Notes under the pieces: model-generated
Told to the model about the DNA's origin: nothing
Database searches by the model: none
The model's input: the letters and a program-made list of their open reading frames with translations, nothing else
Program-made: the position numbers and the translations under genes
Shown: positions 45,792 through 53,129 of the stretch, one piece after another
Position numbering within the stretch: position 1 is the stretch's first letter
Layout of the letters: each line of letters opens with the position of its first letter
Source of the DNA: Gemmatimonadota bacterium
GTDB lineage: Bacteria > Gemmatimonadota > Gemmatimonadetes > Gemmatimonadales > Gemmatimonadaceae
NCBI GenBank assembly: GCA_016712265.1
Contig: JADJRJ010000031.1
Coordinates: forward strand, 868,001-932,000
Direction: 5' to 3'
Length of the DNA: 64,000 nucleotides

Positions 45792-46235
45792 TCATCGCCG
45801 GACGCGCCCCAGCCGGCTGACCGTGATCGTCTCGGCTGCCTGTCCGCGAGCGACGATGAGTCGGGCGTTGGCGGCACCATAGCCGAGCCCCAGCGGGCTC
45901 CAGGCGATGGAGTCACGCGTCGTGGACAGGGTCACGCCGAACACGGCGCCGAGGTCGTGCACGGCCACGGTCTCTGGACCAGCGACAATCGACAAACGCG
46001 CGCTGGCCGTGTCCATCCGCAGGGCGGTGCGTTCGCTGCGCCGAACGGCGTGGTCTCGCCCATCCATCAGGGAACGGACGGCCTGGGCGGCGGCCCCTTC
46101 GGCGGCGAGTCGGTCCTGTGCGGACCGAAACGGCGGGAGTGCGACGAGGGCGGCCAGGCCGAGTACGACCATGGCGAGGAGCAACTCGATGAGCGAGCCG
46201 CCGTGGCGACCTAACGAACGGGATGTGCGCGACAT
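45792..46235 (-). CDS. Type IV/GspH-like pseudopilin
   Basis: A 147-residue protein with a prepilin signal: a basic leader (MSRTSRSLGRHGG), then SLIELLLAMVVLGLAALVA, with Gly before cleavage and Glu at position 5 of the mature helix. The soluble part is a small beta domain (LRMDTASARLSIVAGPETVA) as in GspH/FimT minor pilins. It would be cut and N-methylated by a prepilin peptidase and packed into a secretion pseudopilus or type IV pilus. No other pilus gene is nearby, so it is solitary here. Confidence 0.85.
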   Translation of the reverse strand: MSRTSRSLGRHGGSLIELLLAMVVLGLAALVALPPFRSAQDRLAAEGAAAQAVRSLMDGRDHAVRRSERTALRMDTASARLSIVAGPETVAVHDLGAVFGVTLSTTRDSIAWSPLGLGYGAANARLIVARGQAAETITVSRLGRVRR

Positions 46236-46351
46236 GCGCCCAAACCTGATGAGCGCGCCGAGGAAGTCGTGCCCGGTTCACCGCGACCGGTGCCGAATCG
46301 TGGCATCGGAGGGCACTTCCCGCCTTCTCGGGCTGCCAGTAGCGTTGAGGG

Positions 46352-46600
46352 ATGCGACGCTCCCTTCGTGCCGCGTTCGGCGTGTGGCTTCCGTCCGCCC
46401 TCGCCTGTGGCCTACCCCGCCAGGACGACCTCAACCTGGCCCAGCAGGTGTCAGAAACGACCGAGGTACTCCTGTCCATGCAGGAAGCACAGCTCGACCT
46501 GAACGACCGCATCGACTCACTCGCGCGCGTGGTCCAGGCCCAGGACTCCCTGATCCGGATGATTGCCAACCTGAGCGGCAACCCCCTTCCCCCCCGATGA
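46352..46600 (+). CDS. Small predicted lipoprotein with coiled coil
   Basis: An 82-residue protein. The N-terminus MRRSLRAAFGVWLPSALACG has a possible lipobox (ALAC), and the rest is a coiled coil (VSETTEVLLSMQEAQLDLND, SLARVVQAQDSLIRMI). It resembles an Lpp-like or YbgF-N-terminal-like trimeric lipoprotein, but no specific family is certain. Its stop TGA (46598-46600) overlaps the ATG of the SelW gene, so the two are translationally coupled. The start at 46352 follows TTGAGGG. Confidence 0.68.
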   Translation: MRRSLRAAFGVWLPSALACGLPRQDDLNLAQQVSETTEVLLSMQEAQLDLNDRIDSLARVVQAQDSLIRMIANLSGNPLPPR

Positions 46601-46836
46601 TGTACGTAACCATCGAATACTGCGTGATGTGAAGCTACGAACCTCGGGCCGCCAGTCTGGCGGTCGAGATTCGCACGACCTACCCTGCCGCGCTCGTCGA
46701 GCTGTTGCCCTCGTCGGGTGGCCGCTTCGAGGTGACCCGCGACGGGATCCCGGTCTTCCAGAAGTCGGTCGTCCGTCGACATGCGCACCCGGGGGAGGTC
46801 GTGAATCTCCTCGGCGCGGTCGATACTCCTCTCTAG
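46597..46836 (+). CDS. selW: Selenoprotein W-like Rdx protein with in-frame UGA (selenocysteine)
   Basis: A 79-codon frame read through an in-frame TGA (46630-46632, codon 12). N-terminal part MMYVTIEYCVM, then the TGA, then SYEPRAASLAVEIRTTYPAA, VELLPSSGGRFEVTRDGI and PVFQKSVVRRHAHPGE, to TAG 46834-46836. This is the SelW/Rdx thioredoxin-like fold, with its redox motif C9-V-M-U12 where relatives have CxxC or CxxU. After the TGA the frame stays open to the natural end and keeps family residues (YEPRA, GGRFEV, DG). A SECIS-like hairpin follows the TGA. The ATG overlaps the upstream lipoprotein stop. SelA, SelB, SelC and SelD would have to be elsewhere in the genome. If Sec is not inserted the gene would yield only an 11-residue peptide. 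Confidence 0.9.
46639..46672 (+). promoter_or_regulatory. Bacterial SECIS-like hairpin
   Basis: CTCG (46643-46646) pairs with CGAG (46665-46668), and CCGCCA (46649-46654) with TGGCGG (46658-46663), around the loop GTC. An outer GAA/TTC (46639-46641 with 46670-46672) can extend the stem across a C-A mismatch. The loop begins with G, 22 bases past the UGA. Bacterial SECIS elements sit within the coding region roughly 15-40 bases from UGA with G near the start of the apical loop, so this fits. Confidence 0.8.
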
Positions 46837-46878
46837 TTCCTGCGTCGTGCTCGCGCTCCCGCCCTACGACCTCCCAAC

Positions 46879-47958
46879 ATGCGCATAGCAATCTCAACGG
46901 GTGGCGGTGACGCGCCCGGGCTCAACGCCGTGATCCGCGCGGCTGTCCTCAGTGCCACCAGCCGTGGATGGGACGTGTTGGGTATTTGTCGCGGGTACTT
47001 CGGGTTGCTGGGCGAGGACGAGATCATTCCGCTGAACCGTGATCGGGTCCGCGGCATCGCGCACCTCGGGGGCACCATCCTCCGGACGACCAATCGCGGG
47101 AACCCGTTCGCCTTCCCCGTACGGCAACCCGACGGCAGCTGGGTGGAGATCGACCGTTCAGCCGAGTTGCTGTCGACCATCGAGCGACTCGGCATCGACG
47201 CCATCATCACGATTGGTGGAGATGGATCCCTGCGCATAGGCCAGCAACTGCACGAGCGCGGCGTCCATATCGTCGGCGTGCCCAAGACGATTGACAACGA
47301 CGTGGCCGGGACGATTACGACGTTCGGGTTCGATACGGCGGTCAACACGGCCATCGAAGCCATCGACAAGTTGCACACCACTGCGGAGTCGCACGAACGG
47401 GTGATTGTGATGGAGGTAATGGGGCGGCATGCCGGTTTTATCGCCCTCCATGCAGGGGTGGCCGCGACGGCCGATGTCATCCTCATGCCGGAAGTTCCGT
47501 TCGACATTGAGAAGGTCTGCGCGAAAGTGCGCTCGCGCGATCGTTCCGGACAACGTTTTTCCATCGTGGTCGTCGCCGAGGGCGCCTACCCCATCGGCGG
47601 CCAGGAAGCGATCATGGGATCCTCGCTCCCCGGGCAGGACAAGCGCGTGGGGGGCATCGCGGGCCGGATCGCCTGGGAAATCCAGGAGCGCACGGGAAAG
47701 GAGGCGCGATCCCTGGTCCTCGGCCACCTTCAGCGTGGCGGCTCCCCGACCGGTTACGACCGCCTGCTCGCGACCCGATTTGGCGGCGCGGCCGTCGAAG
47801 CAGTCGAGCAGCAGAAGTGGGGGCACATGGTCGCGCTGCAGTCGCCGCACATCGTCGCGATCCCGATCACCGACGCGATTGGGGCGCCCCGTCGTGTCGA
47901 GCTGACCCACGACATCGTCCGAACCGCTCGTGCGGCCGGGATTTCCTTTGGCGACTAG
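46879..47958 (+). CDS. pfkA: 6-phosphofructokinase, ATP-type with mixed active-site signature
   Basis: A 359-residue phosphofructokinase. STGGGDAPGLNAVI is the nucleotide loop. GGDGS (113-117) has the glycine typical of ATP users at the position where PPi enzymes have Asp. PKTIDND (135-141) has Lys where E. coli has Gly, as in PPi-type and in Streptomyces-type ATP enzymes; the catalytic Asp lies here. EVMGRHAGFIALHAG and GHLQRGGSPTGYDR complete the site. It phosphorylates fructose-6-phosphate, probably with ATP and with weak allosteric control. It starts 43 bases after SelW. Confidence 0.93.
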   Translation: MRIAISTGGGDAPGLNAVIRAAVLSATSRGWDVLGICRGYFGLLGEDEIIPLNRDRVRGIAHLGGTILRTTNRGNPFAFPVRQPDGSWVEIDRSAELLSTIERLGIDAIITIGGDGSLRIGQQLHERGVHIVGVPKTIDNDVAGTITTFGFDTAVNTAIEAIDKLHTTAESHERVIVMEVMGRHAGFIALHAGVAATADVILMPEVPFDIEKVCAKVRSRDRSGQRFSIVVVAEGAYPIGGQEAIMGSSLPGQDKRVGGIAGRIAWEIQERTGKEARSLVLGHLQRGGSPTGYDRLLATRFGGAAVEAVEQQKWGHMVALQSPHIVAIPITDAIGAPRRVELTHDIVRTARAAGISFGD

Positions 47959-48072
47959 GGAACCACGGCACATCGGCGGGCGGCGAGGGTATCGCTGCGT
48001 ACCGGTGTCCAGATGTCCACGCCGGGACGTCCCCCACGGGTGACGCCGGGTCGGGGCGGTGCGCATGGGGAG

Positions 48073-48099
48073 TTGACAAGCGGTTCTGGCACATATGTT
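48073..48099 (+). promoter_or_regulatory. Sigma70-like promoter
   Basis: TTGACA (48073-48078) is a perfect -35. TATGTT (48094-48099) lies 15 bases later; the spacer is shorter than usual. An alternative at 17 bases (TGTTTA) is weaker. It precedes the small secreted-protein gene at 48182 by about 75 bases. Confidence 0.5.
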
Positions 48100-48181
48100 T
48101 AGCCCCACCCAGCAGGCGAGGGCTCGCGCGGCACGAGCGGTGCGTCTGGTCGGGTGAGCCGTGGCCCCGGAGGGCAACAGG

Positions 48182-48505
48182 ATGGCGCGTTGGACGGTGG
48201 GTTCATTGGTGGTTGGCGGATTTCTGCTCGCGGCATCGCCGTGGGCGGCGGGCGCACAGCAGTTGCGCTCGCTGGTGCCGACGCGCCGTGAACAGGCCCC
48301 TGAGATCCCGCGCGAATATCGTCCGCCCCGCGGGATGTGCCGCATCTGGATTGATGGCGTGCCGCCCGACAAGCAGCCCGCCCCCGTCGATTGTGCGACC
48401 GCGGTGAAGCACAAGCCGCGGAACGGGCGGGTGATCTTCGGGGAAGATGCGAAAGGGGAGCCGGAGTCCGGGAAGAAGGACAAGGACAAGCCGAAGAAGC
48501 CGTAG
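48182..48505 (+). CDS. Small secreted protein with CRIWIDGVPPDKQP motif, unknown
   Basis: A 107-residue protein. A signal peptide ends around WAAGAQQ. The core RPPRGMCRIWIDGVPPDKQP is followed by a second cysteine (PVDCATA), matching a recurring family of short exported proteins with two cysteines around a proline-rich loop. The C-terminus is Lys/Asp/Glu-rich (KKDKDKPKKP). ATG 48182 follows GGAGGG spaced seven bases; a GTG seven codons upstream would lack a ribosome site. Function unknown. Confidence 0.75.
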   Translation: MARWTVGSLVVGGFLLAASPWAAGAQQLRSLVPTRREQAPEIPREYRPPRGMCRIWIDGVPPDKQPAPVDCATAVKHKPRNGRVIFGEDAKGEPESGKKDKDKPKKP

Positions 48506-48532
48506 CGAAACCGCGCTGCGTTAGGTTGACGC

Positions 48533-51211
48533 ATGCGCAGCAACGTCCGCGATCGCTCGCTCCCCCCGGACCACGAGGCGTTCCTCGCGGCCAAGCCGCC
48601 GACCGGGCGCGTCATCATCATCGCCCCGACCCGGGCGGCCTGCGAGACCATCGAACTCGCGCTTGGCCTGCACATCGACACGGTGCTGGAGCGGGAGCAC
48701 GGTGAGGAAGTCCGGGCCCTGGCGCGCGGCGGACGCGGGTTCGGGATTGTGGCCGGAACCGGCACGGGGAAGACGCTGTCCGTGCGCCCCATCGCCGAGG
48801 TGATCCTCGGCACCAGCGACCTGCGCGTAGGCGTGGTGAACCGGGAGCGTGAGGCGACGCCGGAGACGCCGACATGGAACGTCATCATTGTCACCACCGG
48901 GATCGCGCGCCGGTGGTTCATGGACGGCGACATCCTGGCCGGCGACACCCTGGTCATCGACGAGATCCACCAGACGTCCGCCGAGTTGGAGTTGTGTCTC
49001 GCGTTAGGCAAGCGCGTGGGTTGCCGGTTCATCTGGTTGTCCGCGACGGTCGACCCGAGTTTCTACGCGCGGTACCTGGAAGCGGCGGACATCGTCCACA
49101 GCACGGCGTTCGATCCGTCGCGTGCGGCCGATGTGCGCGTGGTGCGGCGGGACCCGGCCGAGTTCCTTGACGACAAGTTCCTGCAGCAGGTGATGCGCGA
49201 GCGTCGCGGGGTCGGCATGTTCCTGCCGACGCGCGCCGCGGTGGAGCAGGTGGCGGCCGTCGTGGGGGACCGGTTCCGCCGGATCACGAGCGCCTTTTAC
49301 CATGGCGGCGAGCCCATTCGCGTGATTCGGCCGTTCCTCGAGGAGGGCGCGCCGAAGCCGTTCTTCCTGGCCATGACCGCTGCTGGACAAAGCGCCTTGA
49401 ACATCAAGGGGCTCGACACGGTGATCATCGATGACACCCGGTTCGCCAATGTCGTGGAACGCGGCAAGAACGTGCTCACACGCCTCCACTTGGGCACCAA
49501 CGAGATCCTGCAGATGGCTGGCCGGGTCCACGGCCGGGTCGAGGGGGGGCGGGTCTACCTGCTCACCGACCGCGACATCGTGTTCTCGGCACTCCGGCCA
49601 ACTGCTCCCGAGTTCCAGTTGGGGGGGGATTCGGAGCGCGTCGCCCTGACGTGTGCTGGGTTGGGGGTGCGCGCGGACACGCTGGACCTGCCGGTGCAAC
49701 TGGACCGGATCGCGTACCGCAAGGCACTGGCGCGCCTCGAGGCGCGCGGCCTGGTCGAGAACGGGCGGCTCTCGCGGTATGGCAAGATCGTCGAGTCGCT
49801 GCCGGTGGAGCGTCCGTGGGCGGAGCTGATCGCCCATGGCGAGGACCGGCTGATGCCCTATCTCGCCGTGATGGCGAGCATCGAGAGCCTGCACCGGATG
49901 ACACGAGAGCAGCGCGACCTCGAGGGGTTGGTCGTGGCCGGGAGCGACCACCTCACCGCCTACAACGTGTATGCTGAGGCCTTTCGCAAGGCGGGCTACC
50001 TCGGCGAGGTGTACGGCCTGCCGCGGCACCTGTTTGACGAGACGATGATCGCCGCCTGGGCCGACCGCCGTGGCGTGCTGGTCAAGGCGGTGGAGGATGC
50101 GGCGTTGGCGATGGCGAGCGTCTGTCGCGCCGTCGGGGTGCCGCTGCCGGAGGCCATGCCGCCAGCCGACGACGCCGTGCGACGGGCCTTCGGCGACCTG
50201 ATCGCCCGCATCATGCCGTTTGACCTCGTGATTGACGAGACGACCGTGGACGGGCAGGAAGCCCGCGTCTCCAAGACGAGCGTCTGTGGATCCTGGGGCG
50301 CCGTGGCGGGATCGCTGCGGTACTTCGCCGATCGGTTCGGAAACCCGCGCGCGTCGATCGAAGGCACGCAACTGCCCAAGGACCTCGTGCACCAGTACGC
50401 CGTCCGAGGTGCCGCGGAAGTGGTGTACGCCGGAGATGAACGACGAGACGCCGTGATCCGTCGCGAACGCGTGACGTATTTCGGCTTTGAGCTGGAGCGC
50501 GAAGAGACCTTCCTGGACGAGTTCCACGACGCGGAAGGGGACGCGGCTCGTCTCGCGCTCGCCGAGGCACTGGCCAGGGAGGAGGCACGGCATCCGGCGG
50601 TGCGGGCCAATCGGCGCGATATCGACGAGGTGCGCGACTGCTATCGCCGCAGCGGGGGCGCCACGCCGCGCCTCGGCCTGCCCGAACTGCGGGGGCGCTA
50701 CCTTGAGGCGCTGGCCGGCGTCCAGTCGGTGCGCGCCTACCGGGCCGCCACGCTCCGCCTGGACCTCCGAGGGTTGGTGGACACCGAGACGCGGGCACGT
50801 CTGAACGAGCTTCCGGGTGAGGCGCTGGTTCGCGAACAAGTGGTGGGCATCGAGTACGACGTCGAGGAACCGTCGGACGGCCCGGCCGTCGGTGTCGCGC
50901 GACTTGTGCTTCCGGAGAAGCTGGCTCGCTCGCTTGCCGCCGAGGAGGTGCCGGTGCTGGATCGCCCGGTGCGCTTCGTTGTGCATCGCGGGCAGCGCGG
51001 GAGTGTGCGCGCCGCGACCCTCGACGAGCTGCAGGAGTTGCTCGATCGGCCCTGGTCTCCCGAGGAAACCAGCCGGCGTCGCCAACGCGAGGAGGAGGGG
51101 CGTCGGAAGCAACGCGACCGCGATACGGCGCGCACCCGTGGAGAGCTGGATCGGTTCCGCCGATCGCGGGACCGGTCGCGCGTCTCGCCGAAACGACGCG
51201 GGAAGCGTTAG
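48533..51211 (+). CDS. DEAH-box (DEIH) helicase, HrpA/HrpB-related, divergent
   Basis: An 892-residue helicase. Motif I GTGTGKT appears in FGIVAGTGTGKTLSVRPIAE, motif II is DEIH (TLVIDEIHQTSAELE), motif III LSATVD, and a C-terminal helicase motif QMAGRVHGRVEGG. These are the DEAH signatures of HrpA, HrpB and spliceosomal helicases. A winged-helix/ratchet-like region and a long C-terminal domain follow, ending in a very basic tail (RRRQREEEGRRKQRDRD). It lacks the clear OB-fold ending of HrpB, so orthology is not claimed. Its TAG stop shares a CGTTAGGC motif with the TAA stop of the convergent acetyltransferase. Confidence 0.82.
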   Translation: MRSNVRDRSLPPDHEAFLAAKPPTGRVIIIAPTRAACETIELALGLHIDTVLEREHGEEVRALARGGRGFGIVAGTGTGKTLSVRPIAEVILGTSDLRVGVVNREREATPETPTWNVIIVTTGIARRWFMDGDILAGDTLVIDEIHQTSAELELCLALGKRVGCRFIWLSATVDPSFYARYLEAADIVHSTAFDPSRAADVRVVRRDPAEFLDDKFLQQVMRERRGVGMFLPTRAAVEQVAAVVGDRFRRITSAFYHGGEPIRVIRPFLEEGAPKPFFLAMTAAGQSALNIKGLDTVIIDDTRFANVVERGKNVLTRLHLGTNEILQMAGRVHGRVEGGRVYLLTDRDIVFSALRPTAPEFQLGGDSERVALTCAGLGVRADTLDLPVQLDRIAYRKALARLEARGLVENGRLSRYGKIVESLPVERPWAELIAHGEDRLMPYLAVMASIESLHRMTREQRDLEGLVVAGSDHLTAYNVYAEAFRKAGYLGEVYGLPRHLFDETMIAAWADRRGVLVKAVEDAALAMASVCRAVGVPLPEAMPPADDAVRRAFGDLIARIMPFDLVIDETTVDGQEARVSKTSVCGSWGAVAGSLRYFADRFGNPRASIEGTQLPKDLVHQYAVRGAAEVVYAGDERRDAVIRRERVTYFGFELEREETFLDEFHDAEGDAARLALAEALAREEARHPAVRANRRDIDEVRDCYRRSGGATPRLGLPELRGRYLEALAGVQSVRAYRAATLRLDLRGLVDTETRARLNELPGEALVREQVVGIEYDVEEPSDGPAVGVARLVLPEKLARSLAAEEVPVLDRPVRFVVHRGQRGSVRAATLDELQELLDRPWSPEETSRRRQREEEGRRKQRDRDTARTRGELDRFRRSRDRSRVSPKRRGKR

Positions 51212-51720
51212 GCGTCGGGGACCTCCACGGTGTACGTCTCGGTGCGCACAACGGAAAAGCCACGCGCCAGGTAGTTGGGGAGGGCCGCGGGGGCGTCCAG
51301 CGTGCAGGTGTGAAGCCAGACGCGCTCCGCGCCCATTGCCTGGGCCTCGGCGATCGCGCGCTCCAACATCCAGCGGCCCAATCCGCGGCCCTGCGCAAAA
51401 CCCTTCAGGCCGAAATACGCGATCTCGATGGCGCGGCCGACGGTCGAGAGCTCCGCGTATCCGCCGGGCCGCTCGTCCACATCCAGCACGAACACGCGCG
51501 TGGAGGGCGACGCGACCAGCTCAGCCCACTGCGCCTCGGACCATGGCAGCCGATCGCGCCACGCATAGTCCGCTCCCACTTCTGTGTAGAGCAGGCGAGT
51601 CTCGTCCCACGCCGTCGCATCGAGCACCCGCCATGATGTGCCCGGCGGAGGCGGCGTGATCGCCGGCGTGATGCTCGCTGTGAGCTCCAGGTACGTCCGC
51701 GTGACGGCAATGGGTGGCAT
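51208..51720 (-). CDS. GNAT acetyltransferase
   Basis: A 170-residue GNAT protein. The acetyl-CoA loop is GFAQGRGLGRWMLERAIAEA, with beta-bulge strand AYFGL before it and WLHTCTLDAPAALPNYLARG after it. An acidic N-terminal helix region (DRLPWSEAQWAELV) precedes the core. ATG 51720 is chosen because upstream codons run into the A+T-rich gap. Convergent with the DEAH helicase. Substrate unknown. Confidence 0.85.
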   Translation of the reverse strand: MPPIAVTRTYLELTASITPAITPPPPGTSWRVLDATAWDETRLLYTEVGADYAWRDRLPWSEAQWAELVASPSTRVFVLDVDERPGGYAELSTVGRAIEIAYFGLKGFAQGRGLGRWMLERAIAEAQAMGAERVWLHTCTLDAPAALPNYLARGFSVVRTETYTVEVPDA

Positions 51721-51864
51721 GAGGGGCGCCGGGGGTGCGTCGGAAGAAAGTTGCCAAGCAAGGGCTGGGCAATTGTACTGAACAGTCCTATTTTGATGGT
51801 TCCGTAACCATATGCTAAATAACACTTTACGGTAGCTATTGAGGAGATAGCTGTCTCAGTGGGC

Positions 51865-51893
51865 TTGCTTTTTTGGACTCGCCAGTCCTAATT
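51865..51893 (+). promoter_or_regulatory. tetR promoter with embedded operator palindrome
   Basis: TTGCTT (51865-51870) and CTAATT (51888-51893) are separated by 17 bases. Inside lies GGACT-CGCC-AGTCC (51875-51888), a perfect 5-bp inverted repeat with a 4-base spacer. AGTCCTA also occurs at 51784. This position, between -35 and -10, is typical for autorepression by a TetR protein. The surrounding gap 51760-51900 is much more A+T-rich than the coding DNA. Confidence 0.5.
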
Positions 51894-51900
51894 AGTGTGC

Positions 51901-52497
51901 ATGAAGGACACCCGGGGGAGAATCGTGGGAGCGGCCGCCTCGCTCATCGCCGAGAAAGGGTTCAAGCGAACCTCAGTCGATGACGTGATCGAACGAGCGG
52001 ATCTCAGCGGAAAGAGCCACTTCTACCACTATTTCAAGTCCAAGGAAGAGCTCGGGCTCGAGGTGCTGGGGCGCCAATTCGAGTCGTTCGCTGAGCGGGG
52101 CTTGGTGATCCTGCGCGAGCCGCTGATTCACCCGCTGGAACGACTGCACCTGTTCATCGACTCACTGGTCGCCCTGCAGACCGAGCGTGGATTCCGCGTG
52201 GGGAGTCCGTTCGGCACTCTCGCGACTGAAATGGCCGACCTGCATGAGGGGTTCCGCGAGCGGCTGGTTCAGGTGTTCGATCGGTGGGCGGCGCAGATCG
52301 AGGCTCTCTTGTGGGAGGCGCGTCCCCTGCTCAACCCCGAAGTGGACACGCGACGGCTGGCGCGCTTCCTCATCGCCACCCTCGAAGGAGCCCTGATGAT
52401 GTCGAAAGTCAATCGCGATGCGGAGATGCTGCGCGCCATTGCCGCCGACCTGAAGCGATTTATTTCCACCCACCTCCGCGAGGGCGTACCCGCATGA
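51901..52497 (+). CDS. TetR-family transcriptional regulator
   Basis: A 198-residue regulator. The HTH is DTRGRIVGAAASLIAEKGFK, RTSVDDVIERADLSGKSHFY, HYFKSKEEL. The C-terminal ~140 residues form the ligand-binding helical domain, of the YfiR/TetR_C subgroup with KNR-like contacts (ATEMADLHEGFRERL). I chose ATG 51901; GTG 51895 is also possible and neither has a ribosome site, so it may be leaderless. The stop overlaps the ECF sigma gene by 4 bp, an unusual pairing that suggests the two are one regulatory unit. Confidence 0.9.
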   Translation: MKDTRGRIVGAAASLIAEKGFKRTSVDDVIERADLSGKSHFYHYFKSKEELGLEVLGRQFESFAERGLVILREPLIHPLERLHLFIDSLVALQTERGFRVGSPFGTLATEMADLHEGFRERLVQVFDRWAAQIEALLWEARPLLNPEVDTRRLARFLIATLEGALMMSKVNRDAEMLRAIAADLKRFISTHLREGVPA

Positions 52498-53129
52498 CGG
52501 CTGTCCTGGAGTTCGAGCGTACCGACGTGCCGGCGGTGGGTGATGTGCCCTCTGCCGCCGATTGGGCTCGCGAGGGGTTCGAGGCGGCGGCACAGCGACA
52601 GCTGCCCCCGCTGTACTCCTTTGCGCTGAAGCTGTCGCGCAATCCTGACGATGCGGAGGATCTCGTCTCTGACACCTACCTGCGTGCCCTGGAGCGTTGG
52701 CATCAGTTCCGTCCGGGGACCAACATGCGCGCCTGGCTTTTCACGATCCTCTACCACGTGTTTGTCAGCCGCAAGCGACGGATCAGTGCGCGGGAAGTGC
52801 TGTCCACGGACGATCCCGAAAGCCCCGTGGGGCCGGAGACGTTGGTTGGCGACGCGGACCCCGAGGGGGCGTTCTACGACTCATTCATCGATGAGGAGAT
52901 CGTCGCCTCCATCGAGGCCTTGCCCTCGGAATACCGGACCGCCGTCCTCATGAGTGACGTGCATGGGATGCGGTACGCGGAGATTGCTGAGGTGTTGGGT
53001 GTCCCGGAGGGTACGGTCAAGTCCCGCCTGTTTCGGGGACGGCGGATCCTGCAGCGGCGGCTCCGCGACTACGCCGTGTCCGGTGGTTACGTTCGCGGAG
53101 CGCCGCTCGAGCCCGCCGGCGCGTCGTGA
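52494..53129 (+). CDS. ECF-type RNA polymerase sigma factor
   Basis: A 211-residue sigma factor. Region 2: LPPLYSFALKLSRNPDDAED, LVSDTYLRALERWHQF and NMRAWLFTILYHVFVSRKRR. Region 4: IEALPSEYRTAVLMSDVHGM, RYAEIAEVLGVPEGTVKSRL and FRGRRILQRRLRDY. It is RpoE-like. No anti-sigma gene follows; the CGNR gene on the other strand overlaps its 3' end by 43 bp. Control therefore probably comes from the overlapping TetR rather than from an anti-sigma partner. Confidence 0.92.
   Translation: MTAVLEFERTDVPAVGDVPSAADWAREGFEAAAQRQLPPLYSFALKLSRNPDDAEDLVSDTYLRALERWHQFRPGTNMRAWLFTILYHVFVSRKRRISAREVLSTDDPESPVGPETLVGDADPEGAFYDSFIDEEIVASIEALPSEYRTAVLMSDVHGMRYAEIAEVLGVPEGTVKSRLFRGRRILQRRLRDYAVSGGYVRGAPLEPAGAS

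Noticed and set aside
45556..45795. Small minus-strand frame beginning at ATGA after the pseudopilin gene
   Set aside because: Two thirds of it lie antisense to the RhlE-like helicase C-terminus and no family was seen, so the coupling is probably chance.
46630..46632. TGA as a simple stop or as a base error for Cys TGC
   Set aside because: The frame continues with family-conserved residues and a SECIS-like hairpin follows. An error remains possible and is listed as a refutation.
46517..46910. Overlapping open frames on both strands covering the SelW region
   Set aside because: They carry no recognisable motif and are explained by the SelW frame read through UGA, which does.
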